Shown here piece after piece: positions 15,515 through 27,500 of a stretch of 64,000 nt of DNA. Location: NCBI RefSeq assembly GCF_949628215.1, contig NC_134280.1:46092621-46156620 (forward strand), read 5' to 3'. Below the pieces are notes generated by a model. The model saw only the letters and a program-made list of their open reading frames with translations. It ran no database searches and was not told the DNA's origin. Source of the DNA: Phalacrocorax aristotelis (taxonomy: Eukaryota > Chordata > Aves > Suliformes > Phalacrocoracidae). The translations under genes and the position numbers were made by a program. Positions within the stretch are counted from its first letter, which is position 1. Every line of letters begins with the position of its first letter.

Positions 15515-18500
15515 CTGCAGTGGTATAAGGAGAGAAACACTACTGGATTAGTTTAAACCACAAGTGTACCTAAGTCTGTCAAGATTCAGAAGAATATGGA
15601 GGACAGAAGGAAAGGAAAGAAAGCCAGAGGTGACAAGAGGATAATAATAGGATAAGTTTAGGATTAAGGAGAGGAGTAAACAGTGCTGCAGAAGTTCTGG
15701 TGTGAGGAAAAAGAGAAGAAAACATTACTCACCTAACTGTAGCCGATGGGTCTTGTCAGCAAAGATGATGCGGAACCATCCGGGTTCACTGCATTCAAAG
15801 GCTTTACCACAGGACAGGAGGACCTTGTTATCCAGAAAACGCCTCCAGAGCAGCATCTCCTCCTCAAATGTGCCTGTCCTAAGGTACTAGGGGAGTCAGC
15901 AGAAGGGCCAGAGGTTAGTAACATACAGGCTAAATCACTTAGATCCTCATGAATTTGTGATTCCAATGAGGTCTGCAAAGGCCAGGGGAAACACCTTTTA
16001 CCTCTGAAGTACAGCAGTTGTGATATAAAGGAAGAAATGGGGAGGAAAGTGGCTTGAGAACAGTAAGATTCCTGCAAGGAGGGAAATACACAGACAGACG
16101 AAAGGAAAAGAATGGGCAGAAATACCAGGCAGCCCTTCCCTTGGCTTATCAGACATAAGATTTGTTAAAACAAAATGCTTATCACAATATTGAACCTTCC
16201 TCTAGATACAGTTGCACCACATGCCTGCCCTCACCCCAGGAGAAGCCTCCCTTCCTAAGACTACCAACCTTTCGGAAATCAATCCAGACAAAGAAGCCTG
16301 CATTGCGGTTGAGAAAAGGAACCCCAAGTGTCTTCAGCTCATCTGTCACATATGTATGGGCAGCTTTTAGGCGGGCATGGTTGGCCCTCAGGTACACCTG
16401 GTTGATCCAGTCTGACCAGAAGATGATAAAGAAAAAAAAAATATCACAAACTATAGAAAGAATTCATAGAATCATAGAATCGTTAAGGTTAGAGAAGACC
16501 GGTAAGATCATCGAGTCCAACCGCTAACCTATCACTGCCAAGTCCACCACTAAACTATATCCTCAAAGCACCACATCTACCATTCTTTTAAATACCTCCA
16601 TGGATGGAGACTCCACCACCTCCCTGGGTAGCCTGTTCCAGTGCTTGACAACCCTTTCGGTGAAGAATTTTTTTCTAATATCCAACCTAAACTTCCCCTG
16701 GCGCAGCTTGAGGCCATTTCCTCTTGTCCTATTGCTTGTTGCTAGGGAGAAGAGTCTGACCCCCACCTCGCTAAAACCTCCTTTCAGCTAGTTGCAGAGA
16801 GCGATAAGGTCTCTCCTCAGCCTCCTCTTCTCCAGGCTAAACAACCTCAGCTCCCTCAGCTACTCCTCATAAGACTTGTTCTCTAATTCAGATCTGTTCA
16901 AGTCTCCAAAACACCCACAGTACCTTTTTCCATTTCACCCCTCACCTCCTTTTCTTGTTTTCCGTTTCCTCAAATAGCAAAAAGAGGGGCAAGAACTATT
17001 TAGCAGTTTCATGTCTATGCAGAAGAGTATCTTCTTGACCTTCCTGAGGATGTTTCCCTACATTCATAGCCCAGTTGTGGACTGTTAGCACTCCAACCAG
17101 GGCAAAGCTAGAAATACAGTTCCATTTTCCTCCTCCCACAAGCCTGTATTCTTTGTCTTTGCTCATCTGGTTCTACACAACACTGGCTATTTCTATACAA
17201 ATAGCTATGACTTCTTCAAAGCTGCTCCTCTAATTCTGCTCATCAGGAGCTCTGCAGAAATGGTCCTTTTCTGTAGAACTATCAGCCTCATGTTATACGG
17301 GCAGCTTCAGGATTACAGAATTAAGCTGTACAAACAGCAGACCACTTGGAAAAGTAAGGGGAGAGGATCCCCCAGGTACCAATACACACAGAACAGCAGA
17401 GGACCATACATGGAGCTACTGACTCACCTCTGTCTCTAAGCAGCTGTGCAACCTTGTGCTGGACAGGTCCACAAACCCCATGGAAATAACACAAAGAAGC
17501 CACTGCATTAGCAACATCTTGATTCTCTGTATATAAAGTACCAAAACGAATCCCAGAGACAGCAAAATCCTGCAGAAGACATGGAGAGACTACTTTATTA
17601 CACAGGAAGACCAGGGTCCTATTACTACAGCATGAGGAACCTGAGGACACCAGGCCAACCCTACCAGCCAGGAAGTCACCTCACGATGGCAACCAGCACT
17701 CACCTTGCTTATTCCCCACATCACATGAGTCCGTTGTGGATCAGGCAATCTGTATGTAGAAGGATGCAGATGGGCAGTTAGTGTCATAGGTGCTGAAGCT
17801 TTTGGATCACCAGTGCAGCATTGCAGAAACAGAGAGGTGGCATTACACGATGACAGACAGTGCAGCATGGAACATCAGTCAAGTAGGGAAAATTCAAATC
17901 CGACCTAACTTTAGAAGCTAGGAACTCCCTGGAACCAGGTTTAGACACAATTTTTAAATATTTCAGATATACAGATACTTGCAAGTGCTACATTTCATGC
18001 GTAGATTTCCTGCACATATGAAGCTTGTACATATAATGCTAGAAATCAGGCATCTGCCAATGTATTTGCCAAGAACTAGAAGGAATTTTCTTTCTTTCAA
18101 ACCCCAATGGTGTGGAGACAAAGTTCTTCTTTTGCAATGTTGTACATTCAAGCCCAGCAACACTGAGTTAACACTTAACCAAGTTTATTTTATTTCCTTG
18201 CAGAAATTGAAAGAAAAATGGTGAAAACTAGACATTTTTTAAAAACCCAAACATAAAAACACACCATATTTTTAAAAGGCGAGACTTGAAAAGTTTTTCA
18301 TCTCATTAAATCGACACCTAATAAAACCCATTCTCCAGTCTGTAATAACACTGTGATCCATGACTACTGTATGAAAAAAAAATAAACAGCAACAGAAAGT
18401 CTTTACAGGTATCAACAGAAATGTGGGAAAGAGGTAACAATGTTTAGGTAGGAAGAAGAGCCTCTCAACAAATTAGACATCTGCTTCAAGTTTTAGGGAC

Positions 18501-21500
18501 TGTCACAAGCAAATACCAAAGCACACATTGAAAAGTGTACCACGAGAGAAAACTAACTACCATTTTTTACTTGCTAGATTGTATTTGGCAAAATGCATTT
18601 GTCATTCAGAAATCACAAAAAAAAAAAAAAAAGAAGAAATCAGCATAAGGCAGATTCAGAATTTGCTAGCTCATGACTTAACTTCCAGTCACAAGTTCTC
18701 AGCAAGGCATCACGTTGAATTGTCACTGGAAAATGGCCAGGGAAGTAGGAGCTCATTTTACCTGTCCATGCCTAGGACACTGTGAAACGTGGCCGATTCA
18801 TCAAAAACTGACAGCATGTAGATCTCATCTACTATCACATGCAATTCATGTCTGCAAAAGGACAAAATGGAGATTACAAAAGAAGGCTGCTTCTGGTTTA
18901 GAAGCAGAAATAAATTCAGGCCTGCAGAGACTCACTTTGTACAAAGCAGAGGGACACTAAGGTTTGCAGAAGTAAAGCTTTTTTTTTTTCACAATTCAGA
19001 AGGTCTATTATGCGTACATTGAAGTGATTTAAGATATATCCACCTGTCACCTACTGCAACCATATAACAAGATAAAAATTCAGTCATTTCCAACACACTA
19101 GTGAAAATTAATTCCTGTATGTACTACCCATCTAGAAGTTCTATTATCATCCACTCAGAATCACATGGACATTGAATCTCAGAGAGTATCCATGATCCAT
19201 GATGAAGCTGGGAACCCATACTTGTATATTTCTTTGTCTTTGCACATACAGAAAAACTGAGAGGAAAGGAACTCAGCTTCTTACCAGGGAAGCACAGCAC
19301 TATCATGTTTGCTAGGACTACCAACAAATAAAACTTGCATTTCTTGATGCAAGTTGCTTTGCCACTCCAGATGACAGCACGGTCCATGTTCCCTTGTCCC
19401 CTTGCCTCCCATCTTAAGATCACTGCTGTGCTGCTGTGTGGAGGAATAGACTGTTTGCCCGACTTAAAAGGTATTCCCAGATAAATTCAGGGACAGCGAG
19501 TAGTCTACCAGATTCTGAAGCTGTATCCGACTCAGGATGCCTCAGCCTTCCAAACTGACATACCTTTTAGCAAATTCCAGGTATTCCCGTAGCTCTGACA
19601 AGGAATAGATGTCCCCAAGGGGATTTTGGGGATTGAGAAGAATTAAGGCCCTTACAGTGACACCCTGCAGAACACAAATAATGCAGTATTAAGAGAGTAC
19701 CCATCATGAAATAAATTTTCAGTCCCTCTACTTCAGCAGTGAGTGTGACACAAGATTCCCCTTAAGGGAAATTACTTTTCCCTTAAGGGAACCATGACTT
19801 TTCACCTCAAAGGTTAGATTTGTATGAGAACACTTTAAGCCACAAATTAAGATTTTTTTTCAATTACATCACTTGCAAAGTGAACTGAGCAGAAGATTAT
19901 AGAATGAATCTATGATTTTGAAAAGAGGGAGTCTGCCACAACCGTTGCCATCTGGTCAGCCAACGAGAAAGGCGCTCTCACACATTCTCAGCATGGTAGA
20001 GAACATTCTCTGAGCTGTATGGGTAATTGGGAAGTAACAAATTACTGAAGATTGCCCATGAATGGGGCAACAAAGATAGGTATTTGAGCTAGGTGGATCC
20101 AAACTGTTCTCATTTAGAGCACACTTGGCTGGAGATGTCAGATCTGGTAATGATGAAAAGATGCAGCTAAACTTACATAGGGCTTAGGACAATGTCCAAA
20201 CTTACAGACTAACTCTTCAGAAAGGTGAAACTCATCTGGCATTTACCCTCTAGATTTGCACCTCTCTCCCTCCTGCAAAACCTCTCAGTGTTCTTAGTGG
20301 ATTCATCTGCACTACTGCACTACAATATTGGGCCCAATGTTATTCAATATCTTTATAAGTGATCTGGATAATGGCATCAAGTGTAGCCTGATGAAGTTTG
20401 CTGATGACACCACATTGAGTGGGGAAGTAGACACTCTGGAAGGGAGAGCTGCTCTGCGGGGAGATCTGGATAGGCCGGAAGAGCAGGCCAACAAGAACCT
20501 TATGAAGTTCAACAAGGACAAGTGTAAGGTCTTGCACCTGGGAAAACACAGTCCGTGAGTGCAGTACAGACTGGGATCCACCTGGATGGAGAGCAGCTCT
20601 GTGGAAAGGGACCTGGGGGTCCTGGTGGACAGGAAGCTCAACATGAGTGAACAGTGTGCTGCTGTGGCCAAGAAGGCCAACAGGACGCTGGGTTGCATCA
20701 AAAAGGGCATCACCAACAGATATAAAGTCATTATCCCAGTCTACTCAGCACTTGTCAGGCCACACCTGGAGTACTGTGTACAGTTCTGGTCCCCGCTATA
20801 CAAAAAGGATGTGGACAGGCTGGAAGGGGTCCACAGAAAGGCCACCTAGATGATCAAAGGACTGGGAAGCTGCCATATGAGGATAGGCTGGGAGAACTGG
20901 GTTTGTTTAGCCTTGAGAAAAGGAGGCTCAGACGGGATCTCATCACCATGTACCAGTACTTAAGCTTAGGGCAGCTACAAAGAAGATGGAGACTCCCTTT
21001 TTACATGGAGTCACATGGAGAGGACAAGGGGGAATGGACACAAGTTGCTCTTGGGGACATTCTGATTGGACATGAGAGGAAGATTTTTCACAGTGAGGAC
21101 AGTGACCCATTGGAATAATCTCCCCAGGGAAGTGGTTGACTCGACCACATCGGACACTTTCAAGAGTTGTCTGGACAGGGTGCTGGGCCATCTTTGTCTA
21201 GACTGTGCTCTTCCTAGAAAGGTTGGACTAGATGATCCCTGAGGTCCCTTCCAACCTGTGATTCTGTGATACTGTGTAGAGCAGTCAGTTTTGGGCTAAC
21301 TCAGCTGGCCTTCCTGAAGAAAAAAAACCCTGGGCAGTCCCTACTTCTTAGTGCATGTCCAAATATAGCAGGGGCGGGGCAAGTTGTGATATGAATGGGT
21401 TCCAGTGCTTTGTGAATGGTCCAGTACTCCTGGTTTATCCTTTCTGCTGTAACCAAAATTGGACAGACATGACACCGTGGGATTCCCCCTAAGACTGCCC

Positions 21501-24500
21501 TGAGTTTGCAAGCAGCCTTATCTCAGGTCGTCTACAATGACAACTGGAAAGCCAGGTGCTAGGTTTTGAAAATGTTGTGGTCTTCAGGCCACTTCTGGGA
21601 TGTACTGCCTCAAACATATTGTAGACTTAACTGGTAATGTGAAGCTCAGCTAAACTCACCTCTGCCCGGGCATCCTGCAAGGCTTTTTCCAGTTTTTCCA
21701 CTGTAAGCTGAAAAGGCCGAGTGCTTGTTCCAGTAATCTGAAAGACATCACAAAGATAAAAGGCCAAGTTATTTCTATAGAGTCTGCCATGAGCCAATCA
21801 CCTAGGAAATGTTCCCCAAAAGAAAACAGCAACCCAACAATAACGACCCAGCAACCATCTTCCTATCCTTTTATACTACAGAGAGAATAAATACATAAAA
21901 AAAAGTTCATCATAGGCTGGCCACACACAGGGAATTCTCTAGTTATCCTCAAATAACTAAAACAATGTAAGATCTCCATGTGCTCTTCCACCCCTGGGAC
22001 CATCTTTAGTAGGGCAGTACATACTTCTGCCTCCAAGGCTCAAAATGGCCATTTTTTAAATCTCAAGAGCCATTATTGGGAATAAGATACAAGAAAAGAA
22101 CAAGACTGGAATCCAGATTTGTGGTCTCAAACAACTTTCTTGCAAATTATGTGCCCAGTTTCCCAGCAATAAATTGGGAACATGTCCACGGGCTGCAGCC
22201 TATCCTTGTTCTGAGGACTGCTTTCAGAAGTTCCCAAAGCTCAGCACTTTCGAGTGTCAATTATTTTTTAACTACAGAGTTTGGTATTCCCTTCCCGCAG
22301 GTCTTACCTTACTGTCTAAATAGGCATACACCAGCTTGACATTACCATAGAGGAAGACACTCTGGGTAATACCACCATAAAAGGGAGTAGCAATCAGAAC
22401 AGCTTCTGGAACCGAGAAAACAAAATTCGTTATCAACAGGTCCCAGTCCTTCTCTCTCTTCTAATGTACTTCAGCTAAACGTGAAAGCTTTTTTACAGCT
22501 GTGCCCTCTGGAAACACCATAATGTTACTGCCTTTTCCTCCACTTTATTTTTACATTAATTCTTTAATCGTCTGCAAGAACCCAGGTAAACATGAGTATA
22601 GCCAACGTTTAGTCTAACAAACTAAAACAGGTCACCATGAAAACAGTGAAGTCAGACAGGGTAAGGCACCAAGTGTGAGTGCATGACATCTGCAGACCAT
22701 GGAGATGATGAATTTCACAGCAGAGTCTTGCAGGAAACAAGAACTTTGCAGTAGGCCAATGTCAATTCCACTACTTCACTTCCATCAAACAATATTTAAA
22801 CAGAGTAACACATTATTTCCCAGCAAAAATAAACATTAAAAAGATCTCCCAACCATCCACTTACCCCCTGGATCACAAAGAACTGTAGCTAATGCAGAAA
22901 ATAAAGAGCCACAACCATTTAAAACAATCACCTACAGAAGAAAGAGAGAGGCTAGTGATAAATTTGTCCATAGAAAGACAACACTTTAAAATAATAATTT
23001 CTGACCATACTACTGAAATATATTTTATCCCCAATTCTCTGGTACAGATATTCCCAGAACTTTCCTACTGAAATCCCACTTCTACCAGAAATAACTTGAA
23101 ACCTGTTCTTTACTTCAGAGACACTTCGTCCCAGTGCTGTTCTTGATTCTAATAAGCAATTTAGAAGAAGAGCAGGCTTTGAGCAGGGAAAAAATCAGGG
23201 AGCAGTTCTGAACTCTTAGAAAAGCAAACTACTTTTCATCAGCTAATATGTGGTATTGTCTCTTTGTGGTAACAGCAGCTCCAATCTCCTGCCAAATTTG
23301 TGCAAAAGTAGGAACCATTGTCTTGTACAGGAGCAGGTTTGACTCCTGCTTGTAGAAGACTTGCTCACAGGTCCCATGAGTTTCACTCCAAGTATCAGAC
23401 AGAATCTGCTGCCTTGGAGAAGCAGTGGTCAGCAAATTGATTAGTGGTAACTTCAGTTCATGTGAAGTATGGGCTTCTGCTGAATTATTGCAGGCAGAAA
23501 AGCAATGGCTGCACCAGCTCCTGCTGCCTCCAGCACTCAGCAGAGGCAGGAGTCCCTGAACTCTACAGGTACCTGTGCCCAGCCTGCATCTCCCCCAGGT
23601 CAGCAGGTCCTGCAGAGACTTGGGTCTTGATTCCTTCCTTACAGCACTGCCTCAAAGTTTGGAAAGGTCTGTTTTCACAGGCTAAAACTACTCTTGGGTC
23701 CATTACAGACTTTTGTCCTGAAGGTGTAACAGCAGAAGGGGATGAAATTAAACTCAGCTGAAACAATGGGCACTTTTTATAAGGCTGAGGGATACAGGCA
23801 CAGTAGGTCCCAGAGCTGAGTAAAGAGATGAAAACAGAAAGCCCCACTGAGCGCACTGCCACGAGGAGTTGGCACACAATAGTAAAGCATGAGGCAAACA
23901 TACAGTAGACCTGGAGTGTTTTGGCTGAAGTGTGCATGAAAAGCTATTGAAATGGCTATGAATCAATCTCATTTACATGATAAAAGGCTGTCATCTTACC
24001 AAATAATTCGTTTTAAAAAAAAAAGAAGTTGCAACTGTGTGACAACAAATGGCAATACATTAGAATAGACACCAATGGAAAGTGGGTTACCCACATTTTC
24101 TGCCTTAAGAGGTGCAGGGGCCTTGCAGTAATAGGTCAAAAATCGAGCCACTTCCTCCCGTAAACTGAGAAAGACACAAAAGCAAATATTGATTCAGCTT
24201 ATTCTCCAAGAGGCTGGCCTTCCCCAGGTCCACATCTCAGGAAAATAAAGCCAGGGCACAGTAAAGTCTGGTAAAAATAGCTAGGAAACAGGATAGCTCA
24301 GGCCCACGCCCCAGACATGACTTTTACACATGTCAAAGGTGTCACAATAGTCTATAATGGTCCATACATTCCTGATGAGCTTTAATCGAAGCACAGAAGA
24401 GAAGGATTAAAGTCCCCAGTGTTCACTATGTTTCAAAATTGGAGTTACCTAATTCGTTAATGTATACAGTGCTTTAAAAACTGTCTTTGCTTTAGAAAAT

Positions 24501-27500
24501 TTGCATCTTCTCTCACGTGAAAGGATTTTTAACAGGATGAACTGGTAGGGCAGCTAATTTACGGTTTTTGCAAAGAAAAAGATTACTAAATGGCCTAGAA
24601 AAGTTTTAACTAGTGAGTGTAGTAACAGAAGTGGTCTGTATTCATCCATTTTGCTTATCAGACAAGTAGTCAAAAAGAGAAGCATAACGGAAAAGACTTA
24701 CAACATATGTCCCTTCCAGTCAGGATACTGAAGCAGTGGAGGCTCCATCAGATTCATATCTGTCTGTGTCAGCTGGGAGCAACGAGAAGAACCATTAAAA
24801 GCACGATCACTGGTATTGGAAACATGGAGATAGACAGGATCCACATACAGGCACACACCTGCATAGACATACACGCACACACGCAACTTCAACAGTTGTA
24901 AAACTGGACTGAGAAAGCCACTGACCATCAAAATTAAAGCAGCTTGGAAATGGACCAGCAAACCAATCAGTGGTAACTTCATGTTATGTGAAGTATGAGC
25001 TTCTGCTAAGTTATTGCAAGCCAACACTTAACTGCACGGAGATCTACAAAAGGACGCAGAATGGGCAATAGACGTGATGCTCATAACCAAGATGCCTGCA
25101 GAAGGCTGTCTCAGCAAATGAAGCAACCCAAATAGTCCCAAAGAGCGTTTTGCCCAAGCTCTGAGGACAAGAGCTTTCAGCTGGAAAGTAAATCCCAATT
25201 GTGAAAGCTCAGGTCTAGACTGTCAGAGACAGAAAAAATTCTGAATCACAGTCAGACATGTATTTTCTTTAATAATCTTTCAATATATTATTTTTTAAAT
25301 GAATTCTAGCTTTCACTTATGTCTCGGTTCCAAGTTACTGCAGCTCCTTCAGATCTATAATTCTGATAAGTTTTGATAAATGTTAACAAGGAGCTTTCAA
25401 AAGACAGGAGAAAAAGGAAATTATCTTCTTGGTAATTCTTCCTCAGAGCAGGCACTTTCTTCCTTATTAGGAGTCCATTCTGATCTCGAAGACAGATTCA
25501 CCTGAACTGTGGAGCCCTTTTAATGTTTATATTTAGATAAAGTATCCACAATAATTTTATCTAAATATTTTCAAGGTTGTAACTATCAAGGGTTTCACAT
25601 AATCCAGTTCTATGAAGTTGCGAGGGAAAGCACAATGGTGATGGGGCAGAAAGGACATTTTACATGAACAAGAAGGGAATGAACAAATATTATGCACAAT
25701 GTACCTTCCAAATATTTAATGGCAACCAAGTCTATGAGTCAATATTAAAAAAGGTGAGGGTGGGGCAACACGACAAGAAGGTGACAGTGCAAGGAAGGAG
25801 GGAAATTCAACATGCAGTGTGAAAGTTTCTCAACCACATTGAGAACCACAACATTCTGTATTGGTGTTTTAATAACTGGTGCCAAGCTCTGGAGTTTAAA
25901 GATACTGTCCTTACCCCATGTAGAATTACAACCTGATATTATAGGATTAAAGTTCCTTTATTCATCTGTAGATGTTCTTGAAGCCTATGCAGCACATAAC
26001 TGTGCCTCCTTAGATCTCTCTCCTAAACTTATCTAGAGAATGCAACATAAAACATATCAGCAGACTTGGCCAAACATGACTACGCAATAATAATGCATCA
26101 CCTTTAAGTGTTCCCCTCTTTAAGGGCTAAGGAAACTAGATGGGCCAGCTGAAACAAAGACCATCTGAGATCCCACGCCACAAAATATTCTCTAATTTAA
26201 GGGTCAAAAGTTGAAGGCAGTAATCTGATACATCACTTTATTCAGTGGAAACAGTAAGTATTTATTGTCTCAAACAGCAACAAATTATTTGCCTGCAGTC
26301 CCAGCTGGTGCTGCATTCAGCAAATCCATCCCGTAGCTCCAGGGTGCAATGACTGAGAAGCTGGCAACAGTATCTTTGTTCAGCTTCTTGCCACAGCATG
26401 ATGGCTCATCTCACTATAGCCAATGAAGCCGTAACTCATTTTCATAAGGCTAATTAAGATACAGCTGACTACCATCTCTCTGTGCACTACTTACTGCAGG
26501 CTTGGTGTTAGTTTTAAGGGAAAAGGACAGTGAAGGAAGGAAGGTACCACCTATGCAGCCTAGAAGGCACCGTTTTTGTGCAGGCGGCAGCTCTGCCTTA
26601 CCTGTTCTTTTAGCTGGAAGGCGGAGTGGTGGGGTAGCATCCCCCCGAGTCAGTGGAGTGGCAGGCAGAAATAAAACAAGGAACATTTTGAGGGTGGGGA
26701 TTGGGGGAACAGGAGCAACAGTGAACTTCAAACTGCAGAGGCCGACTGTCCAACCCTGAGCCACCATCCCTCCCCACAGACAACTTCAGGTAGGAGAAAC
26801 TGCCACCTGCCTGCCTCGCAGGCTGCACCTGGGCAGTGATTTTTAGGGGAATTGGGACACATTCCTCTACAGCATGGTTCTGCTGTTTTCTTTTGACTTT
26901 TTCTACTTTTTGAGTTGTGCTGTGTTTCATGCCTCTCTCTGGTGCAACTGAAAAAAGTAAGCAGGTAGCAGCTGACCCAGTCTGATTTCGAGAGATCACA
27001 AGGGCTGCCACCATTCACTGCTGCCACCCTCACACATTTTGGCTAAGTTCAGAACCGGGTGTCCAAATCATGTGACTTTATAATGGACAGATATGAAGAT
27101 CCTTGAAATTAGAGTTCAAAACTAATCTCAAAACCTCTGTATTAAATCAACTACTGTCAGCAAGAGAAAATAAAATGCATCTTATTTTCATTTAGTTTTC
27201 TGAGCCAAGTGCATCCCCAAAGGAAAACCCATCATGAAGAGGAACATAAAAACACCCTTGTTCCTCTCCTCCTGGAAAAATAACATAAATAAATGTACAA
27301 ATAGCTGGATTTAAAAGTGAATTCCAACAAATAAAAAATTCACAATGAAAAACTTTACCAAAGGAACCTGAGCAACAGCAACAACTGTAGGAAAGTGCAA
27401 GCACTGTGGAGGAACTAAATAGCAAATTCAGTATTTCTTTTTGGGATAGGACTTACCCGCTTAGACATCAGGTCAAAGCAGAGCTTATTCTCACTGGTGC

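Larger units (their letters stand above)
24773..27456 (-). other. ACCS: ACCS intron 3
   Basis: About 2.7 kb. It contains copy B (24940-25022) of the short intronic repeat, a 13-base inverted repeat at 25529-25568, and a locally GC-richer stretch at about 26560-26830. No coding frame was recognised. Confidence 0.75.

Noticed and set aside
20312-20731. Minus-strand 139-codon frame
   Set aside because: It lies antisense to the CR1 reverse-transcriptase remnant and has no domain.
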